Origin: Lachnospiraceae bacterium GAM79
Lineage (GTDB): Bacteria > Bacillota > Clostridia > Lachnospirales > Lachnospiraceae
Reading direction: 5' to 3'
Assembly: GCA_003584705.1 (NCBI GenBank)
Contig: AP018536.1
Location: 3,906,001 to 3,970,000 of the forward strand
DNA: 64,000 bases
The stretch's first letter is position 1. Every line of letters begins with the position of its first letter. Positions 19,461-29,400 of the stretch are shown piece by piece. The notes beneath the pieces were generated by a model. It ran no database searches and was not told where the DNA came from. It saw only the letters and a list, made by a program, of their open reading frames with translations. The translations under genes and the position numbers were made by a program.

Positions 19461-19507
19461 AAAAAGGTGCCGACACCATGCTTTTCGGTATCGGCACCTT
19501 TTCTTTA
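19461..19507. terminator. Strong hairpin in the 5' leader of the lipoprotein gene
   Basis: AAAAAGGTGCCGACACC pairs with GGTATCGGCACCTTTT almost perfectly, with T-runs on either side depending on strand. It lies 75 bases upstream of the minus-strand lipoprotein start and 270 bases from the divergent HAD gene, so it follows no known coding region. On the minus strand it reads as a leader terminator (attenuator-like) ahead of the lipoprotein. The rest of 19508-19777 is AT-rich with nothing clear beyond promoter-like sequence. Confidence 0.6.
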
Positions 19508-19777
19508 TTTAAATGCTGAAAATCACTCTGAAGACATTGTAACACCTAAAGACAGCTTTAGGTCAAGGATTATTGTTTTACTCTTGCTTACTATCTTACT
19601 CGTTTTGGATATCATTAGCAATTTTTTTATTTTTATATCACTTTCCTTGTTTCCGCATTTTTTTCAACATATCTTGTAGTAATCAAGAAAAACAGCTATT
19701 AAATAAAAATAAATATTCATGTATAATTTATGATATACTATTTAAAATTATCATTCTGAGAGAAAGGAATTCCGACT

Positions 19778-20545
19778 ATGGGAATCAGATTAGTCTGCAG
19801 TGACCTCGATGGTACACTTTTACAATATGGAAAAAAAGAATTGGAAGGCGAGATTTTTGACCAGATCCGGGCACTTCATGACCGGGGGATCCTGTTTTGC
19901 CCGGCGTCTGGAAGACAGTATACCAGTCTGCGGAAGCTGTTCGCTCCGGTGGCGGATTGCTGTATTTTCTTATGTGAAAACGGTGGCGTGATCTACAAGG
20001 ACGAGCTGTGCATTGCGAAAAATCCCATGCCCCGTGCCCTAGCGGAAGAGATTGCAGAAGATCTGTGGAGCCGGAGTGACGGGCAGGGCGAAGTCATGCT
20101 CTCCGGACAGAATACGGCTTATCTGATGGAACGTGGGCTGGGAATGCTGGACAGAATAAAGTTTATTGGCAACAACTATCAGGTCATTCAGGATCCTTCC
20201 GAAATTCCGGAGGACATCGTAAAGGTCTCCGTATATCTCCATGAAGGCGTAGCAGCTTATGCTGACCGCTTCGTCCCCCGCTGGGAGCAGGCGAACTGTG
20301 CAGTGGCGGGACCTTACTGGATCGATACCACCCTTGCCAACAAAGGCATCGGTGTGCAATCCATTTGTAAAATTCTTGACTTTGACCTCGCGGATGTCAT
20401 GGCCTTCGGTGACAATTATAACGATGTATCCATGCTGGATATCGTGGGACATCCCTATATTATGGACGGAGCTGCCGGTCCGTTGAGAGAAAAATATCCG
20501 CAGCACACTCCCCGGCCCGAGGATGTACTGCGGAGCCTTCTCTAG
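19778..20545 (+). CDS. HAD-superfamily Cof-type phosphatase
   Basis: The protein has 255 aa and is cytoplasmic. Motif I is DLDGTLL (Asp8 nucleophile, Asp10 acid), motif II the early Ser/Thr of CPASGRQY, and motif III/IV is AFGDNYNDVSML near residue 210. The C2-type cap and length fit the Cof/YbiV group that dephosphorylates sugar phosphates or cofactors. The ATG has AGAAAGG ten bases upstream. The stop TAG overlaps the stop of the converging NagZ-like gene through a shared CTAG. Confidence 0.87.
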   Translation: MGIRLVCSDLDGTLLQYGKKELEGEIFDQIRALHDRGILFCPASGRQYTSLRKLFAPVADCCIFLCENGGVIYKDELCIAKNPMPRALAEEIAEDLWSRSDGQGEVMLSGQNTAYLMERGLGMLDRIKFIGNNYQVIQDPSEIPEDIVKVSVYLHEGVAAYADRFVPRWEQANCAVAGPYWIDTTLANKGIGVQSICKILDFDLADVMAFGDNYNDVSMLDIVGHPYIMDGAAGPLREKYPQHTPRPEDVLRSLL

Positions 20546-21822
20546 TCCTGAGCATCCGCAGTGTCCGCAATGATGCTCAGCTTTATTTTCATTTTCAAAA
20601 TACGCAGGACCGATTCGTTGAGGCGTTCCTCGGTAATCTCACCGGTTTCGACCGCCTTGATGACTGCGGGTACCTGTACTTCAAAATCGGTGCAGCACAG
20701 CATATCGTTTCCCGCCTGTACCGCCCTTACGGCAATCTCCGCATCCCCGGCGAACTGCCGTACTCCTTCCATGACCAGATCATCGGTAATGATCACGCCG
20801 TCAAACCCTAATTCATTACGCAAAATATTATGTACCGACAGAGATATGGAGGCCGGCTCCTGATCATCCATGCAGGAAACCACATTGTGGGATACCAGTA
20901 CCATATCGGCTCCGGCATCGATTCCTGCCTGAAACGGCAGAAAGTCAGAATTTACAAATGTTTCATAAGGACGTTCATCATAAGCAACACCGGTGTGCGT
21001 ATCGGAGTTATTGCCATATCCCGGGAAATGCTTTAATACACTTCCCATCTGTTCCTGCGACATGGTCTGCACGACGGTCCTCACATACTCCGTCGTCTGT
21101 TCCGCATCCTGCCCGAAACTGCGGGCATAAATAAAATCCTGCGGATCCTGTGATACATCGCATACCGGAGCAAAATTCAGATTAATTCCCAGGCTCTGCA
21201 GTAATTGACATTTTTCCTGTGTGTCGCTCCGAATAAGATCCCATCCGCCCTGCGCATACAGTTCCTGAGGAGAGGCAAAAGGCGTTTCCCGCAAGTTCGC
21301 ATTTTTGCTGACACGGTTTACCGTGCCGCCTTCCTCATCCACACCGATCAGCAGAGGCACTTTTGCAGCATTCTGATAGCTTTGAATGGCTGCTGTTACT
21401 TCCTCTTTTGTCTTCCCGGCAAAATCCCGGGCAAATAAGATATATCCGCCGAGATGATACTGCGTCACTTTGGATGCTGCATCCGTCTCCGGGCACCGGG
21501 CGATGAACATCTGTCCGACTTTTTCCTCTAAGGTCATTCCTGCCAGGAGTCCTTCTGCCCTCTGCTCTACAGGATCTTCCGTTTTCACCGGTTCGCTTTC
21601 TTCTGTCTCCGGCAATTCCGTAGGATCTGCACTGTTCTCCGCACCGTTGCCGCTCACATCAGAATCCGATACACTCTGTTCCGACATAGGCTCCGGCTGA
21701 ACTTCCGGTATTATTTCCTGTGCAGACTCCTCTGTACTTCTTAAATTCCACAACAAAAAAACCAGAATTCCAACACATATGACAGATAACACGATCACTA
21801 CGATATTCCGCACCTTTTTCAT
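20542..21822 (-). CDS. GH3 beta-N-acetylhexosaminidase (NagZ-like), membrane-anchored
   Basis: The protein has 426 aa from the ATG at 21822 (GGAGAA seven bases upstream; an ATG five codons earlier is less well placed). An N-terminal helix (NIVVIVLSVICVGILVFLLW) anchors it outside. An acidic Pro/Glu/Ser linker runs to about residue 90. The catalytic domain follows, with EEKVGQMFIARCP, VGVDEEGGTVNR, the NagZ loop KHFPGYGNNSDTHTG and the nucleophile Asp in TDDLVMEGV. It lacks the large C-terminal GH3 domain, as NagZ does. The likely role is cell-wall turnover or release of GlcNAc. It converges on the HAD gene with overlapping stops. Confidence 0.88.
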   Translation of the reverse strand: MKKVRNIVVIVLSVICVGILVFLLWNLRSTEESAQEIIPEVQPEPMSEQSVSDSDVSGNGAENSADPTELPETEESEPVKTEDPVEQRAEGLLAGMTLEEKVGQMFIARCPETDAASKVTQYHLGGYILFARDFAGKTKEEVTAAIQSYQNAAKVPLLIGVDEEGGTVNRVSKNANLRETPFASPQELYAQGGWDLIRSDTQEKCQLLQSLGINLNFAPVCDVSQDPQDFIYARSFGQDAEQTTEYVRTVVQTMSQEQMGSVLKHFPGYGNNSDTHTGVAYDERPYETFVNSDFLPFQAGIDAGADMVLVSHNVVSCMDDQEPASISLSVHNILRNELGFDGVIITDDLVMEGVRQFAGDAEIAVRAVQAGNDMLCCTDFEVQVPAVIKAVETGEITEERLNESVLRILKMKIKLSIIADTADAQD

Positions 21823-21855
21823 TTCGCATTTCTCCATAATATTATTATAAAGATG

Positions 21856-22027
21856 CCAGGGGCAAAAGGTCTAAGCCCACATGAGCTTGCTCATAAGTGG
21901 GTGAAAGACCTTAGGACCCGCCCCGATATGAGCATAAAAGTGGGATGATAATCCCACGATATGCGAATAGAGGGGAGGATTGTGAGAGTACGTAGCACGG
22001 AACAATCCGTAGGCATCAAAGTCAGGG
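21856..22027. repeat. Dispersed intergenic repeat, copy 2 with extra hairpin blocks
   Basis: The part from about 21918 matches the copy at 14132-14200, but here it is interrupted by an extra AGCATAAAAGTGGGATGATAATCCCAC-type hairpin block and by GGAACAATCC. To its left, AAGGTCTAAGCCCAC and GTGGGTGAAAGACCTT form another long hairpin at 21867-21911. The repeat runs to within a base or two of the YitT gene stop. No coding function is seen. Confidence 0.6.
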
Positions 22028-22891
22028 TCAAAAGGCCCCGGTCTTCGGCTGATACTTCATACTCGATACATTATATACGGTAATAAACGCCTTGGGATCC
22101 AGTTCATTGATAAATTTCATTAACTTCTGGTACTCGCTTTTGTCCACAATGGTGATGATCTCGTTGTGTTTTTCAAAATGATAGGCACCGGTGGCTTCAT
22201 AGATCGTAGCGCCGCTGTGCAGATCTCTTGTAATAAACTGGCGCAGTTCTTCTTCTTTTTTCGTGATAATGCAGACACGCCGCTTGATATTATTGTCAAA
22301 AATAAAATGATCCAGAATGATTCCGTTGAAATAGGTACCCAGGATACTTAGCACCACCGTTTTCTTATCATATACCAGTGCCGCGGACAGCGCCACACAC
22401 ATACCGGAGAGAGACATAGCCTTACCCAGTTCCATATGGAGATATTTGTTCATGATCTTTGCTACAATATCCAGTCCTCCGGAAGATGCATTCCGGTTGA
22501 ACAGAATGCTGAGTCCCACGCTGACCACCAGAATATAGCAGAGCACGTCCAGCTCCTGACTGTCTGTCAGGGATCCGAAATTCGGAAACAGAATCTCGAA
22601 AAGTCCCAAAAATATCGGCAGCATCACAGAGGTATACACCGTTTTGACTCCGAACTCTCTGCCACAGGTAACAAATCCGATCAGTAACAATACCACGTTC
22701 AGAATCATGGTAATGGCAGACAACGGAAGCGGAATAAAGTTAGCCAATACGATTCCCAGACCGGAGATGCTGCTGACCGACGCGTGACTTGGCACCAGGA
22801 AAAAGTAGACTGCTGCCGCGATGATGGCCACCGCCACAGTCAGGATCCCTGTCTCCTTCATTATTTCTGCATAATTTATTTTTTTCTTCAT
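22028..22891 (-). CDS. YitT-family membrane protein (DUF161/DUF2179)
   Basis: The protein has 287 aa. The N-terminal two thirds have five or six membrane segments with the YitT signature (VLLLIGFVTCGREFGVKTVYTS and SSGGLDIVAKIMNKYLHMELGKAMS). The C-terminal roughly 80 residues form the soluble DUF2179 domain (THRDLHSGATIYEATGAYHFEKHNEIITIVDKSEYQKL region), a ferredoxin-like regulatory module. The function of the family is not established. The start has TTGGAG eleven bases upstream. The last codons sit at the edge of the dispersed repeat. Confidence 0.87.
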   Translation of the reverse strand: MKKKINYAEIMKETGILTVAVAIIAAAVYFFLVPSHASVSSISGLGIVLANFIPLPLSAITMILNVVLLLIGFVTCGREFGVKTVYTSVMLPIFLGLFEILFPNFGSLTDSQELDVLCYILVVSVGLSILFNRNASSGGLDIVAKIMNKYLHMELGKAMSLSGMCVALSAALVYDKKTVVLSILGTYFNGIILDHFIFDNNIKRRVCIITKKEEELRQFITRDLHSGATIYEATGAYHFEKHNEIITIVDKSEYQKLMKFINELDPKAFITVYNVSSMKYQPKTGAF

Positions 22892-22953
22892 AATAACATT
22901 TTCTCCAACGATATATTTTAATTTGTTTCTATACTCTTCTCATCTTATTATTC

Positions 22954-24672
22954 TTAGAGTACTATTACAGCGGCATCAAGTCCCTCTATTTTTCCATCAA
23001 AGGGATTCTCTCTAAGTAAATCATATTTTTGCGCATACTCATTAAACATTCTTGCGCTGCTGCTGCAGTTGAAGATCAAAGCGAGTGTCTCTTCTCCATT
23101 TTTTCTGGTCAGGACGATCGTCTCTTCCTCGTCCCTTGCAGCTAGTTCCATCGGTTCACCCTCTACGATACATGCATGGTTTTTTCGCACCTTCAGCAGC
23201 TGCTTATACCATTCAAACATCTCTTTATCCTGGTATTCTTCATCCCAGTACATGCCACGTCTGCAATCCGGATCATTTGCTCCGGGCATCGCGAATTCAT
23301 CTCCGTAATAAATCATGGGCATTCCCGGTAATAACAATTGAAAAGCTGCAGCCAAATGCTGCTTTTTCTTATTATCATCACATAGATGTAGAAATCTTGC
23401 TGTATCATGGCTGTCGATCAGATTCCACATTAGAGGATAGCATTTTTTGTTTAAGCGCCCCTTCAAATATCCAAGATTCTGTATAAACTGGCTGACATTG
23501 ATTTTTTCATCTGCAAGCAGATCTATGAGATTCAGGTAAAATGGATAATTCATGACCGTATCCCATTCATCTCCCTCAAGAAAATCTCCTGCATAATGCC
23601 AGATTTCTCCAATGATCAGCAGATCCTTTTTTACTGCCTTAACAGCCTTTCTAAATCGCTTCCAGAAGAAATGACTGATTTCGTCACCTACATCCATTCT
23701 CCATCCATCGATATCGCATTCCTTAATCCAATAACATGCAACATCTGTAACGAATTTTTCAACCTCCGGATTTTTCAGATTTAACTTTGGCATTCCGCCA
23801 TAATAACCAAAACATTTGAAGTTAGGAGTTTCTCCTTTTTCACCCTTCAGCGGAAATCTCTCGATAAAATACCAGTCCAGATATCTGGATTTATCTTCTT
23901 TTTCTATAATATCCTTAAATGCAAAAAAATCTCTTCCTGTATGGTTGAATACCGCATCCATCACTACTTTCATTCCACACTCATGCGCTTTTTGCACCAG
24001 CTCCTTAAGATCCTCTGTTGTTCCGAAGGAAGGATCAATCTGGTAATAATCAGTGGTATCATATTTATGGCAGGAATCCGATTTAAAAATAGGTGTTAAA
24101 TACACAACATCTATTCCCAGCTTCTGAATATGATCCAAATGATCAATAATTCCTCTGAGATCACCATGCAGATTATCCTTAGATGTAATGGGGGCTTTAT
24201 ACCACAGCTCCTTGTCTATTGGCTGTGATGCTGCAAAGCGAGATGGAAAAATCTGATACACAACCTTGTTTGCTGCCCACTCCGGCACCTCAAACATTTC
24301 TTCCTCACGAAGGTTTTGCGGACAGTCGAACATTCTGTCCCTGTTTGTAATGCATTCCCTGCTAAACTCATAGTTGCCGTAATATACCTTTTCTCCCTGC
24401 ATATCCGTAAATTCAAAATAATAACGGAGGCATATTAAATGCATCTGAAGCTGTGCCTCATAATAATCATGAAACTGTGATGTGGCAACCTTCTTCATCG
24501 AAATCGTCTTTCGTGTATCCTTCCATCCCAATGGTATGTACTTGTCCTCATAATGAAGAATGATCTCTTTTATATCATCTTTTTTTACCTGCACACGTAT
24601 CACAAATAAATCCTTATCGATTGCATAGCAGAATCTTTTATCCATATCATGAAGAATTGCTGAATATTCCAT
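22954..24672 (-). CDS. GH13 alpha-amylase family enzyme (neopullulanase/cyclomaltodextrinase type)
   Basis: The protein has 572 aa without signal peptide, so it acts on imported maltodextrins. Residues 1-120 resemble a CBM34-type N-terminal domain. The barrel carries the four GH13 regions: DAVFNHTG (239-246), GWRMDVGDE with nucleophile Asp327, IGEIWH with acid/base Glu356, and IDSHDT with Asp423. A short beta C-domain ends in DGKIEGLDAAVIVL. The domain layout fits the neopullulanase, maltogenic amylase and cyclomaltodextrinase group, and the exact activity is undecided. The ATG has GAAAGGAAA upstream. Confidence 0.9.
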   Translation of the reverse strand: MEYSAILHDMDKRFCYAIDKDLFVIRVQVKKDDIKEIILHYEDKYIPLGWKDTRKTISMKKVATSQFHDYYEAQLQMHLICLRYYFEFTDMQGEKVYYGNYEFSRECITNRDRMFDCPQNLREEEMFEVPEWAANKVVYQIFPSRFAASQPIDKELWYKAPITSKDNLHGDLRGIIDHLDHIQKLGIDVVYLTPIFKSDSCHKYDTTDYYQIDPSFGTTEDLKELVQKAHECGMKVVMDAVFNHTGRDFFAFKDIIEKEDKSRYLDWYFIERFPLKGEKGETPNFKCFGYYGGMPKLNLKNPEVEKFVTDVACYWIKECDIDGWRMDVGDEISHFFWKRFRKAVKAVKKDLLIIGEIWHYAGDFLEGDEWDTVMNYPFYLNLIDLLADEKINVSQFIQNLGYLKGRLNKKCYPLMWNLIDSHDTARFLHLCDDNKKKQHLAAAFQLLLPGMPMIYYGDEFAMPGANDPDCRRGMYWDEEYQDKEMFEWYKQLLKVRKNHACIVEGEPMELAARDEEETIVLTRKNGEETLALIFNCSSSARMFNEYAQKYDLLRENPFDGKIEGLDAAVIVL

Positions 24673-24832
24673 AATTTTTTCCTTTCTATAGCTCGAAAAA
24701 AGCGTTTTTTCCTTCTTGATTATAATTCCTTTTTATTATGCTGCACAAGTCACAAAACGATAAAAAGGTCACCGTTTCTGCCTGTTCTGTTGGGGCAACG
24801 GAGCTGTAATAGATTTTTTCTTCTTCAACTGT

Positions 24833-24862
24833 AAAAGGTGGGCGCTTACGCTCCCACCTTCA
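24833..24862 (-). terminator. Intrinsic terminator, probably of the ATPase gene
   Basis: AAGGTGGG and TCCCACCTT with GCGC/GC extensions form a tight GC-rich hairpin. On the minus strand it is followed by a T-rich tract. It lies in the 381-bp gap between the GH13 gene and the ATPase, which otherwise contains only the surface-gene relic. Confidence 0.6.
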
Positions 24863-24892
24863 CACTTTTATTCAATTACTATGTCAGATACT

Positions 24893-24961
24893 TATTCTTC
24901 TGAACCACTCTTTTTCCTTACATAGAATATGGCTCCAATAACAATCAGCATAATACAGATA
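24893..24961 (-). pseudogene. Relic of the 3' end of the giant surface-protein gene
   Basis: About 70 bases match the last codons and stop of the surface gene at 26420-26490 with two substitutions and one lost GAA codon. The stop remains in frame, so the encoded tail (membrane helix, then VRKKSGSEE) is recognisable. Homology ends abruptly at about 24961. It marks a former second copy or a duplication across the ATPase gene that lies between. Confidence 0.75.
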
Positions 24962-25053
24962 CGCCCTGATTCTTTCTCATCTTGTCTATATAATTATATT
25001 CTGTATCTCCCTCACAGAATACTGCAAACCTCTTCTGGAGGACTCTTGTTTTT

Positions 25054-26229
25054 CTACTCAAATGCCGTACCTCCCAATATTCCCTTCATATAAAACTCAT
25101 ATATCTTAGTGTTTTCATACCTCACTTCCGGAAAATCTGCTAGAGAATACAATTCTGATGTCAATTCATCTTTACTTTTTGTAATGAAATAAATCTGCTC
25201 TTTCATGTATGTCTTCAAATTTAGGTGTAATACATTATGTGTAGAAAATACAAACTGCCCTCTGTGCTCCATACCGTTAATATACGCAATAACACGGTCT
25301 GACAAGATTGGATTAAGAACCCGGTCCATCTCATCTGCAAATACCACTTTATTTTCATATACCACGCGAAATATCTGTACAGCCCATGCAAAAAATTCTC
25401 TGACACCGGTTGAATCCTGTGATAATTCTCTCTTAAACTGCTTTCCCTGTGCATTCTTACGAATTACCAGAGTTTTAGAATAAGGCTTCTCATCATCCAC
25501 TTCAATTCCGCAAATGCTGTAATCTACCATCTTAAAAATTTCTACATATCTTGGATCTTTCATAATTTCAAGATCCCGTTCCTGCCTGACAATGCTGTCT
25601 ATATTGTCAGAGGGGATATTACCCGGATATAGGACATTTAACATCCATTCAACAGTTGCTGACGCATCCTTATTTCCGAGAAGAGCCAGTTTAACTACAA
25701 ATAATCCGTTACTATTATTGCTATTCTTAAGAGCAGCTGTCACTTCCCTGGCTGTTCCTCTTTGTAATGTATATATGTTCTCCTGATCCCGTAAAATATC
25801 AAACACTACATGCTCAGCTGATTTCCGCTGGCTGCTTCTGATAAGTTTTTCGCTATAGATTCCTTTTGTATCAACAATAGTTTCATACTCATAAATATAA
25901 TGATTCCCCGCTAAGAATACTACATTAAATTTCTGTTTGGGATTATTACACTCCATCAAAGTATCTGCGTTAATATATGAATTAACAGACTGCACTTTCA
26001 TGTTTGTATCAAACAATGATTTCAGATATTTTAATCCATTTATAAAGTTGGACTTACCACCTGCGTTCTCACCTACGATAACTGCCGTTTTCAGCAAGTC
26101 GTATCCTGTTTCTGTTGTAATATAGTTATCCGGAAAGCGCTTCTTTACTTTCCCGCCTGGTGCTTCTAATGAAAACTCACACTCTTCCTTGAACGAACAA
26201 AAATTGTCAAACATATATCTTATGAGCAT
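25054..26229 (-). CDS. AAA family ATPase (AAA_15/AAA_21, OLD/RloA-like)
   Basis: The protein has 391 aa from the ATG at 26229 (GGTGGA just upstream; an upstream TTG is less likely). Walker A is GENAGGKSN near residue 50, a Walker B-like stretch is VVFADEMDRVLNP, and the sensor stretch FSTHNVLHLNL follows, with an SMC/ABC-like split core. Proteins of this group include the ATPase partners of RloAB- or AbiL-type phage-defence pairs. No second-component gene is adjacent, so it is either a solitary member or an orphaned half. It sits between the intact and relic tails of the surface-protein gene, and is more AT-rich than the block beyond 28.8 kb. Confidence 0.82.
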   Translation of the reverse strand: MLIRYMFDNFCSFKEECEFSLEAPGGKVKKRFPDNYITTETGYDLLKTAVIVGENAGGKSNFINGLKYLKSLFDTNMKVQSVNSYINADTLMECNNPKQKFNVVFLAGNHYIYEYETIVDTKGIYSEKLIRSSQRKSAEHVVFDILRDQENIYTLQRGTAREVTAALKNSNNSNGLFVVKLALLGNKDASATVEWMLNVLYPGNIPSDNIDSIVRQERDLEIMKDPRYVEIFKMVDYSICGIEVDDEKPYSKTLVIRKNAQGKQFKRELSQDSTGVREFFAWAVQIFRVVYENKVVFADEMDRVLNPILSDRVIAYINGMEHRGQFVFSTHNVLHLNLKTYMKEQIYFITKSKDELTSELYSLADFPEVRYENTKIYEFYMKGILGGTAFE

Positions 26230-26261
26230 ACTTCCACCGCCTTTCAATAATCATTATATAC

Positions 26262-26311
26262 TAAAAAGATCCGATGTAAACCAGTTTTTTGTTTTACATC
26301 GGATCTTTTTA
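26262..26311 (-). terminator. Intrinsic terminator of the surface-protein gene
   Basis: AAAAGATCCGATGTAAA pairs with TTTACATCGGATCTTTT over about 17 bp with an 11-base loop. On the minus strand a T-run follows. It lies about 110 bases after the surface-gene stop and 33 before the ATPase start. Confidence 0.85.
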
Positions 26312-26419
26312 TAGATATCATGTTAAAAAGTGAGCACCAAATATTAAATACATACTTTTAGCTGTTTTTTGTTGATTTTGCTCTTTCTATTAAATCGTGC
26401 AACTCCTATGAAATCATCA

Positions 26420-29400
26420 TTATTCTTCTTCTGAACCACTCTTTTTTCTTACATAGAATACGGCTCCAATAACAATCAGCATAATACAGATACCTATAAT
26501 AATGATTATCGTATTATTCCATGTATATTTTGAAGTGCTGTCATCTGTCTTAGACGCAGGAATGGTTTCATCAGATTTGTTGTCTGCCTGACCGTTATCA
26601 CTCATAATCCTGGTATCAACAACAATCGTGTAATCTGATGCATGGGTAAATACAAGTTCCGCATTTCCATCCGGATCAATCTGTCCGGCACTGATAAATT
26701 CCAGTTCTCCGGTCTGTTCATTGTAGTAGAACAGGTTCGCATACAGTCCTGCATTCTTTGATTCCATGTTGACGGTCAGTGTGGCTGTAAATCCAAACTC
26801 TCCGTCATAAGCAAGCGTCAGGTTCATGGAAGAACGTTCCCCTGTCACGTTGTTGATCACATCCACAGGAATGGATTTTCCTGCATCGGCTCCGACTGTC
26901 ACATCAAAATCAATATCTCCGGCTGCATCAGTAATATCCTGTCCATTGATTTTCCAGGAAAGACCATTTCCCATGTCAAGAACAAGTGTTGTATCTTTGC
27001 CCTTGATACTGTCAATTACATCTTTCGGTACTACCGTCGTTCCGTTCATTGCAACCGTTACCGTATCGCCTGCCTTAGCTTCTTCAAGCTGTGGCTTGAT
27101 CACATCCCAGCCTTCCTTGCCGCTGTCATCCTTGATGTATGGCTTAATTGAAGTACCATTGTCCTTACCATTATCCGTATCAGGCTGTGGCTTCTGATTC
27201 TGATTACCATTGTGTGTGCCAGACTGCGGTTTCTGGTTTTGGCTGCCATTATCCTTGTTGCTGTCATCGGACTTGATCTTAGCGATCGGCTGTGTGTAAC
27301 TGTGTCCGCACTTGGAGCAGGTGTAGGTCATGATGCCTTCCTCTGTTGTCGTTGCAGCTTTGGTTACTTTTGATACATAGCTGTGTCCTGTTGCCGGAAT
27401 ATTCTCCGTGTAGCTGTCTCCACAGGAACAGGTATAAGACCTTACCCCTGCCTCTGTACAGGTTGCTTCCTTCGTAATGCTTCCCGTATAGTTGTGAGTG
27501 TGCTTTTCCTCCGGCAGCTTCGCAATGCTCTCTGTGTAGCTGCTGTTGCATCTGGTGCAGGTGTAGGTTCTGATGCCTTCCTCGGTTGTCGTTGGCTGCT
27601 TTGTTACGGTTACTTTATAATCATGTCCCAATGCTGCCAGCTCTTTTCCGGTACTCATAAGTTTATCGCAGTCCGTACAATAGGTATCTCCTGCGTATCC
27701 GGTCTGCGTGCAGGTCGCTTCCCGCTGATTCCGTATTTCAGTGTGCGTGTGATCACATTCTCTTCTTGTAATCGTAATGCTTACACTTTCTGTCTCATAA
27801 TTTCCCTTGTCAGCTCCTATATAAACCGCAGTCGCCGTCACAGCCACACCATCTGCAAGCACCGTGTCCTTATCTGCCTCCTGCCAGCTCCATCCTTCCT
27901 GAAGTGTAATATTGCCAACCTTCTTTGTGCTGTGTGCCGGTGTCATTGCAGCTTCCGGCATGTTTGGAGCTTTCGCTGCCTTATTGACCGTAACTGTTAT
28001 TGTTCTAGTTACTGTATTGTAGTTGTTTGTGTCATCAGGTGTAAATACTGCCTGATAGCCTTTGTTGTTTACAGTCGGAATGATGTTCGTTCCTGTAAAG
28101 CTCCATGTTCCGGCAAGTGAATTGCCATCTGCCCCTGTCACACTTCCGCCTGTTATATCTGAACCGGTAAGCGCAGCATCCGGATTGTATCCACGCTCTG
28201 CAACGGTTGGTACTGTTACAACTATCGGAGTTGCCTTGGCTACTGTGATGGCTGCTGTTCCGGTAAGTTCCGCGTAATACGTACTGTCTGCCGGCTTGAA
28301 TACCCAGCCCGCCTGTGTGGTTCCGGCTGCCGGTATCTCGTCCGGATTGCTCCATGAAAGAATACCTTCTATCACATCATCTGTACCGGCTTCCACAAAA
28401 ACGGTATTTCCAAGTGTCAGCTTTGAAACCTTTTCCCCATAGGTCAGCGCATTGCTTCCATCTACAGATACGGTGTTTCCGCTCTTAATCTCTACCGTCT
28501 TCTTATCTGTAATACTAATCGTCAGCGTGTATCCAGCATTCGCATAGTTCTCCATCGAAGCTGTTACCGTGATAATTGCTGTCTTTCCAACCTTGGACGC
28601 ATCTACCTGATTTACTTTATAGGTCAGATTTCCGGCTGTATCGACTGTTACCTCACTTAAAAGCTTCTCTGTATCTGTCTTTGCAACCGCATATGCTGTA
28701 GTTCCCCTATCCGTCGGAAGCTTTCCTGCAATATTCACACCGATTGCCTTACCGTCTGAACCGGAAGCATACGCATAGGTCTTATTTTCCGTGATGCTGG
28801 AAACGGTGAGTGGGCGTTTGGTAATATTTACCCAGGCGGAGCCGGAAGCATCCGCATAGCCGAACTGGGAGACCTTATAAAATACGATCTTTGGACCATT
28901 CGTGAAGTTGGTGTAGGTCAGGCTGTCCTGTGTGCAGCTATCTGCGCTTTCGCCGTATTTTACGGTTGCGCCACTGGGCACGCCGGTGAGGGTGATTCCG
29001 TGCGCCTTACCGTCATACACACCATCATAAGCCTCAGGCGAAATGCCGCTGAAGTTCTTCTGCGTGAGTTTGACCTTGATCTGCGCCGTCACAGGCATGC
29101 CGGGCTGCTCCACCTCGTTAGCAATCGAAGTAAGATCTAATGTTCCGGTGAGCGTCTGCTCCTCCAGCGTATTCGGATTATAACCGCTCCATGTGACGGG
29201 GATCTTATCAAATGTTTTGCCGTCCTCCGTGGTGATCGTCACGGTTTCGGGTAGTCCCAGCTCTTCCAGCGCCGTTCCGTAGGGCTTGTCCGTAATGCCA
29301 GTCAGCGTATGGCAGCTCTTTACCGTACGCTTGACAACCGTTACGTTATAGTCCTGAGTCAGCTCCTTGTAATTATTGGTATCTGTGGGAGTAAACACAA

